Source of the DNA: an uncultured Clostridia bacterium
Lineage (GTDB): Bacteria; Bacillota; Clostridia; Oscillospirales; UBA644
Assembly: GCA_904502105.1 (NCBI GenBank)
Contig: CAJGDF010000009.1
Location: forward strand, 1 to 16,097
Reading direction: 5' to 3'
Length of the DNA stretch: 16,097 bases
This document shows positions 13,087-16,097 of the stretch, one piece after another; position 1 is the first letter of the stretch, and every line of letters starts with the position of its first letter. The notes beneath the pieces are model-generated. The model was not told the origin of the DNA. It ran no database searches and saw only the letters and a list, made by a program, of their open reading frames with translations. A program made the translations under genes and the position numbers.

Positions 13087-14193
13087 TTATTTTTTCTTCA
13101 GTAACGAGCCGAGGGCTTCTTTCAATGCTTCCGCAAAAAGATCTATGTCTTCTTCTGTTGTGTCATCGCAAAATGACAGCCTTAATGCAGATTGAGAGTA
13201 TTTCTCAAGCCCCAATGCTGTGAATGTCGCACTCGCTTTCTTTGACGAGCAAGCCGAGCCTGTTGAAACGTATATTTCTTTCTTTTCAAGAAAATGAACG
13301 ATATTCTCGGAGACGTATCCCGGAAAAGCCGCCGTTAAAATATGCGGAGAGGATATTTCTGGCGATATTATCTCGCCTCCGAGCTCTGTTATTTTTTCAA
13401 CAGCTCTTTGCTTTATCATCGCCATACGTTCGTTTCTTGCATTAACAGTCGGCAAAAGCTCGTTTATTGCCGCCGTCCATCCTGCCATCGCAGGTACGTT
13501 TTCCGTTCCGCAAAAAAGACCCTTTTCCTGACCGCCGCCAAAGATAACAGGCTTTAATCTCACGCCTTTTTTAACGTATAACGCTCCGAGGCCTTTCGGT
13601 GCGCCTGTTTTATGAGCCGAAAACGAAGCCATGTCGCAGAAAGAATATATACCCTTTTCTTTTAAAAAGCCCTGTACCGCATCGGTGTGAAAAACAGCAT
13701 CGGTATAATCTTTCGTTAATTTCGAAAGCTCCTTTATCGGGTTGATCGCGCCTGTTTCGTTATTTACGTGCATTATGCTCACGAGTACAGTGTCGGGCGT
13801 CAGTGCTTTTTTCAGAACATCCGGCGTGATGATTCCGTTTTCGGGCTTGAGATAAACAACCTCAAACTTTGTCGCCAACGCTCTGAAACATTCGAGCACC
13901 GCAGGATGTTCAAATGCAGAGGTAATTATCCTTCCGCTCTTTTTACTCTGTAAATAACCGAATATCGCAAGGTTATCCGCGCCTGTTCCGCCCGATGTGA
14001 AAATAATCTCTTCGGGGAGAACACCTGCCGCAGCCGCAACAGCCTTTCTCGCTTCTTCTTTTATTTTTTCTGCCTCATAACCGAATGAATGCAGAGATGA
14101 CGGGTTTGAATAAGTCTCCGTCATTGCCTCATATGCGGCCTTTGCCGCGCAGGGGAGGACCTTTGTTGTTGCCGCGCTGTCAAGATATATCAT
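13087..14193 (-). CDS. nifS: Cysteine desulfurase (NifS/IscS class V aminotransferase), 368 aa
   Basis: A PLP enzyme that takes sulfur from L-cysteine as an enzyme-bound persulfide, releasing alanine. MIYLDSAATT starts the protein; FEHPAV (94-99) carries the His stacking on PLP; HVNNETGAI (142-150) and HTDAVQ (169-174) are cofactor contacts; SAHKTGAPKGLG (192-203) has the Schiff-base Lys195; STGSACSSKK (310-319) has the catalytic Cys315. The long flexible loop around that Cys places it near the NifS/IscS group rather than SufS. The pairing with rhodanese-less ThiI matches B. subtilis NifZ-ThiI, so tRNA thiolation is the likely main task. No iscU or other Fe-S scaffold gene is adjacent. The start overlaps the rmuC stop as ATGA. 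Confidence 0.95.
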   Translation of the reverse strand: MIYLDSAATTKVLPCAAKAAYEAMTETYSNPSSLHSFGYEAEKIKEEARKAVAAAAGVLPEEIIFTSGGTGADNLAIFGYLQSKKSGRIITSAFEHPAVLECFRALATKFEVVYLKPENGIITPDVLKKALTPDTVLVSIMHVNNETGAINPIKELSKLTKDYTDAVFHTDAVQGFLKEKGIYSFCDMASFSAHKTGAPKGLGALYVKKGVRLKPVIFGGGQEKGLFCGTENVPAMAGWTAAINELLPTVNARNERMAMIKQRAVEKITELGGEIISPEISSPHILTAAFPGYVSENIVHFLEKKEIYVSTGSACSSKKASATFTALGLEKYSQSALRLSFCDDTTEEDIDLFAEALKEALGSLLKKK

Positions 14194-15482
14194 TCAAAAT
14201 CGCCTTCGCTGTCTTCAAATTCGCTGCCGAGAATGGATTTTGCCGATTCGTCGGACATTGTTTCAACATTTTTGAGCTTTCTCATCATTGCGCGCGTTCT
14301 TACGCCGATAAGATCGTTAAGCTCGTTGTCTGCCGATGTAAATTTCTTTTTAACGGATGCCAGCACCTTGTCAAAATGACCGAATTCCGTTTTGACCGCA
14401 CCGAGAATGTTCCATACCTCATGCGATCTTTTTTCGATTGCAAGGGTGCGAAAACCCATCTGCAGACTGTTCAGAAATGCGGATATCGTTGACGGACCGC
14501 ATACGTTTACGGAATATTCTGCCGCAAGGATTTCTATAAGCCCCGTTCTGCGGACGACCTCCGCATAAAGTCCTTCGGTAGGCAGGAACATCACCGCAAA
14601 ATCGGTCGTGTTCGGAGGATCGATATATTTGTCGCGGATATCTTTTGCGTTTTTCTTTATTGCCGCTTCGAGCATCTTGCCTGCGGCTTCTGTCTGCGCA
14701 GGGTCACCCGAATCGTATGCGTCAAGAAGTGCGTTGTAAACGTCAAGCGGGAATTTTGCATCGAGAGGCAGATAAACAGGCTCGTCGTATTCGCTCTTGC
14801 CGGGTAATTTTACCGCAAATTCAACAACGTCGCGGCTGTTTTTCTTCGTTGCAAAATTAGTTACGTACTGGTCGGACGTGAGTATCTGTTCAAGTATTCT
14901 CGAAAGCTGAACTTCGCCGAATACACCTCTTGTTTTAACGTTTGACAGTATTTTTTTAAGGTCTCCGACACCCGATGCCAACGTCTGCATCTCGCCGAGG
15001 CTTTTATGTACCTGCTCAAGCTGATTGCCAACAAGCTTGAACGACTCCGTAACACGGTCGTTTAATGTTTTCTGAAGCTTTTCGTCAACAGTAACTCTTA
15101 TTTCTTCAAGCTTTTTCTGGTTGTCTTCCTGCATCTGACGGACGTTTCTGTCGAGGGTCGCTCTGACCGCTTCAAGACGTTCATCCTGGTTTTTACGAAG
15201 GCTTTCCATTCTCGTGTCAAGCCCTGCGGAAAGAGCCGAAACCTGCTCACCGTAAAGGCGCAGAGATGATTGCAAAACCTCGTTGTTTGTTTTTATACCG
15301 TCATTAACAGCCGAAAGCGCATCTGTTTTTATTGCCGCGATCTCTTTTTTAGCTTCGGAAACTTCTTTTTTTGCTTCTTCAACTTCTTTTCTGACCGCCG
15401 AAAGCGATGTTAAACAAATTATTGCCGTAACAGTTGCTCCAACTGCCGCCAATGCCGATAAAACTATCAATATGATATCCAT
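14190..15482 (-). CDS. rmuC: DNA recombination protein RmuC homologue, 430 aa
   Basis: RmuC limits rearrangements at inverted repeats and has a nuclease-like core; its precise activity is not settled. Visible order: one N-terminal membrane segment at about 3-25, a long coiled coil rich in Glu and Lys at about 29-175, then the RmuC domain. The latter has RGVFGEVQLSRILEQIL (185-201), PLDAKFPLD (239-247), MFLPTEGLYAEVV (298-310) and NVCGPSTISAFLNSLQMGFR (326-345). The acidic tail (EFEDSEGDFE) is typical of many bacterial members. AAAGGA lies 8 nt before the ATG. It begins 12 bp after the mannosidase stop and overlaps the desulfurase start by 4 bp, so it is in the middle of a five-gene transcript. 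Confidence 0.95.
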   Translation of the reverse strand: MDIILIVLSALAAVGATVTAIICLTSLSAVRKEVEEAKKEVSEAKKEIAAIKTDALSAVNDGIKTNNEVLQSSLRLYGEQVSALSAGLDTRMESLRKNQDERLEAVRATLDRNVRQMQEDNQKKLEEIRVTVDEKLQKTLNDRVTESFKLVGNQLEQVHKSLGEMQTLASGVGDLKKILSNVKTRGVFGEVQLSRILEQILTSDQYVTNFATKKNSRDVVEFAVKLPGKSEYDEPVYLPLDAKFPLDVYNALLDAYDSGDPAQTEAAGKMLEAAIKKNAKDIRDKYIDPPNTTDFAVMFLPTEGLYAEVVRRTGLIEILAAEYSVNVCGPSTISAFLNSLQMGFRTLAIEKRSHEVWNILGAVKTEFGHFDKVLASVKKKFTSADNELNDLIGVRTRAMMRKLKNVETMSDESAKSILGSEFEDSEGDFE

Positions 15483-15494
15483 TAATAAATCCTT

Positions 15495-16097
15495 TTAATT
15501 ATGTTTTGAAAATCTGATATTTTTAACCTTATACGGTTCGATTTCAACTGAAAGCTCTCCGTTAAGCTCATGCCATTCCTCAGACTCCATCAAGCCGTCT
15601 GTGTATGCATATTTAACATAGTCTGACGGAACGGTTATCTTTGCTGTTTTTTTCTCGCAAAGACCTGTGTAGATACGTAAAAATACATCGTTATCCACTT
15701 TTCTCATCGCGGAAATATATGCATTTTCAACTTTCCAATCGGATCTAACGTCGTCTGCCGCCTCAATTATCGGAGCGTTGAACTGCAAAGCGTTTTCCAA
15801 AAGCTCGCAGTCGCAGTTTTTTCCGTGAGGAACTATTGCAAAATCCACCGCATACGATTTGTCAACGTTATACGAAAGGTCGCTGTCGCACTTGTATTCC
15901 ATTGCAACAGAACGGAAGATAGTTGTCATCATAATTCCGTTTTCGCAGTTGTTTGCAGGCAGTCCCATGTTCAAAAGCGCTAATCCTACACCGTTTTCGG
16001 ATGTCGCATCAATAAAGCGTTCTGTTGGCTGAAGCCCTTCGTTTCGTTTAACTATCGCGTAGGGGATCTGATGGCGTACCGTGTCCGAATTTTTTAC
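15495..16097 (-). CDS. Alpha-mannosidase (GH38), C-terminal part (cut by window edge)
   Basis: The reading frame is open through the window edge; 200 residues are visible. They match the C-terminal beta-sandwich of glycoside hydrolase family 38: HQIPYAIVKRNE near the edge, RFIDATSENGVGLALLNMG (about 35-53), an IFRSVAMEY segment where other members have a run of LLRS type, and FAIVPHGK, equivalent to the family's typical YALYPH motif. Family members remove alpha-linked mannose from glycans, usually in glycan-scavenging gut bacteria. The catalytic domain with the nucleophile lies outside the window, so neither activity nor specificity can be judged. It is the first visible gene of the minus-strand operon that runs into rmuC. 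Confidence 0.85.
   Translation of the reverse strand, partial: VKNSDTVRHQIPYAIVKRNEGLQPTERFIDATSENGVGLALLNMGLPANNCENGIMMTTIFRSVAMEYKCDSDLSYNVDKSYAVDFAIVPHGKNCDCELLENALQFNAPIIEAADDVRSDWKVENAYISAMRKVDNDVFLRIYTGLCEKKTAKITVPSDYVKYAYTDGLMESEEWHELNGELSVEIEPYKVKNIRFSKHN

Noticed and set aside
1..16097. CRISPR array, mobile element, defence or toxin-antitoxin system
   Set aside because: No regularly spaced repeats, transposase, integrase, Cas, nuclease-helicase or toxin-like pair was seen; the genes are ordinary chromosomal functions.

Overview
The window is a compact, gene-dense stretch from a low-to-mid GC Gram-positive bacterium, most likely a spore-forming member of the Clostridia (Oscillospiraceae/Ruminococcaceae-like gut lineage). 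This is inferred from a PdaA-type spore-cortex deacetylase, a SpoVB-like flippase, a rhodanese-less ThiI beside a cysteine desulfurase, a eukaryote-type NADP isocitrate dehydrogenase, two small lipoproteins, and near-consensus TTGACA-N17-TATAAT promoters with AAGGAG-type ribosome binding sites. No mobile element, CRISPR array, rRNA or tRNA is visible.

Layout. 1-1809 (minus): rhaA (L-rhamnose isomerase) followed by icd (isocitrate dehydrogenase, cut by the window edge). 1878-2506 (plus): a 55-aa YtxH-like membrane peptide, then a 101-aa protein of unknown function behind a perfect promoter. 2590-4160: a 454-aa lipoprotein with two promoter-like sequences, strongly biased codons and a strong terminator, probably a very abundant surface protein. 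4264-5178: a 143-aa lipoprotein and a two-CBS-domain protein, separated by a hairpin that looks like a terminator and also contains the ribosome binding site of the CBS gene. 5175-6011 (minus): pdaA, tail to tail with the CBS gene. 6042-7796: a palindrome, a promoter, a roughly 60-nt structured leader that looks like a riboswitch aptamer, a sodium:solute symporter and a terminator. 7845-9437: SpoVB-like flippase. 9369-11420: a promoter inside the flippase gene, a leader with a terminator-like hairpin, then an operon of a xylose-isomerase-like TIM-barrel protein and two GNAT acetyltransferases, ending in a probably bidirectional terminator. 11428-16097 (minus): a tightly packed set reading GH38 alpha-mannosidase (partial) > rmuC > cysteine desulfurase > thiI > pncC.

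How the genes work together. The clearest functional unit is cysteine desulfurase plus ThiI: the first supplies persulfide sulfur and the second uses it for 4-thiouridine in tRNA and possibly thiamine thiazole. pncC and rmuC share the transcript but not the pathway. PdaA and the flippase are both cell-envelope/spore-wall functions but are not co-transcribed. The most novel-looking signals are RNA-level: the symporter leader, the hairpin covering the CBS ribosome binding site, and the hairpin leader before the TIM-barrel/GNAT operon. All were found by eye and none has been folded or searched computationally.
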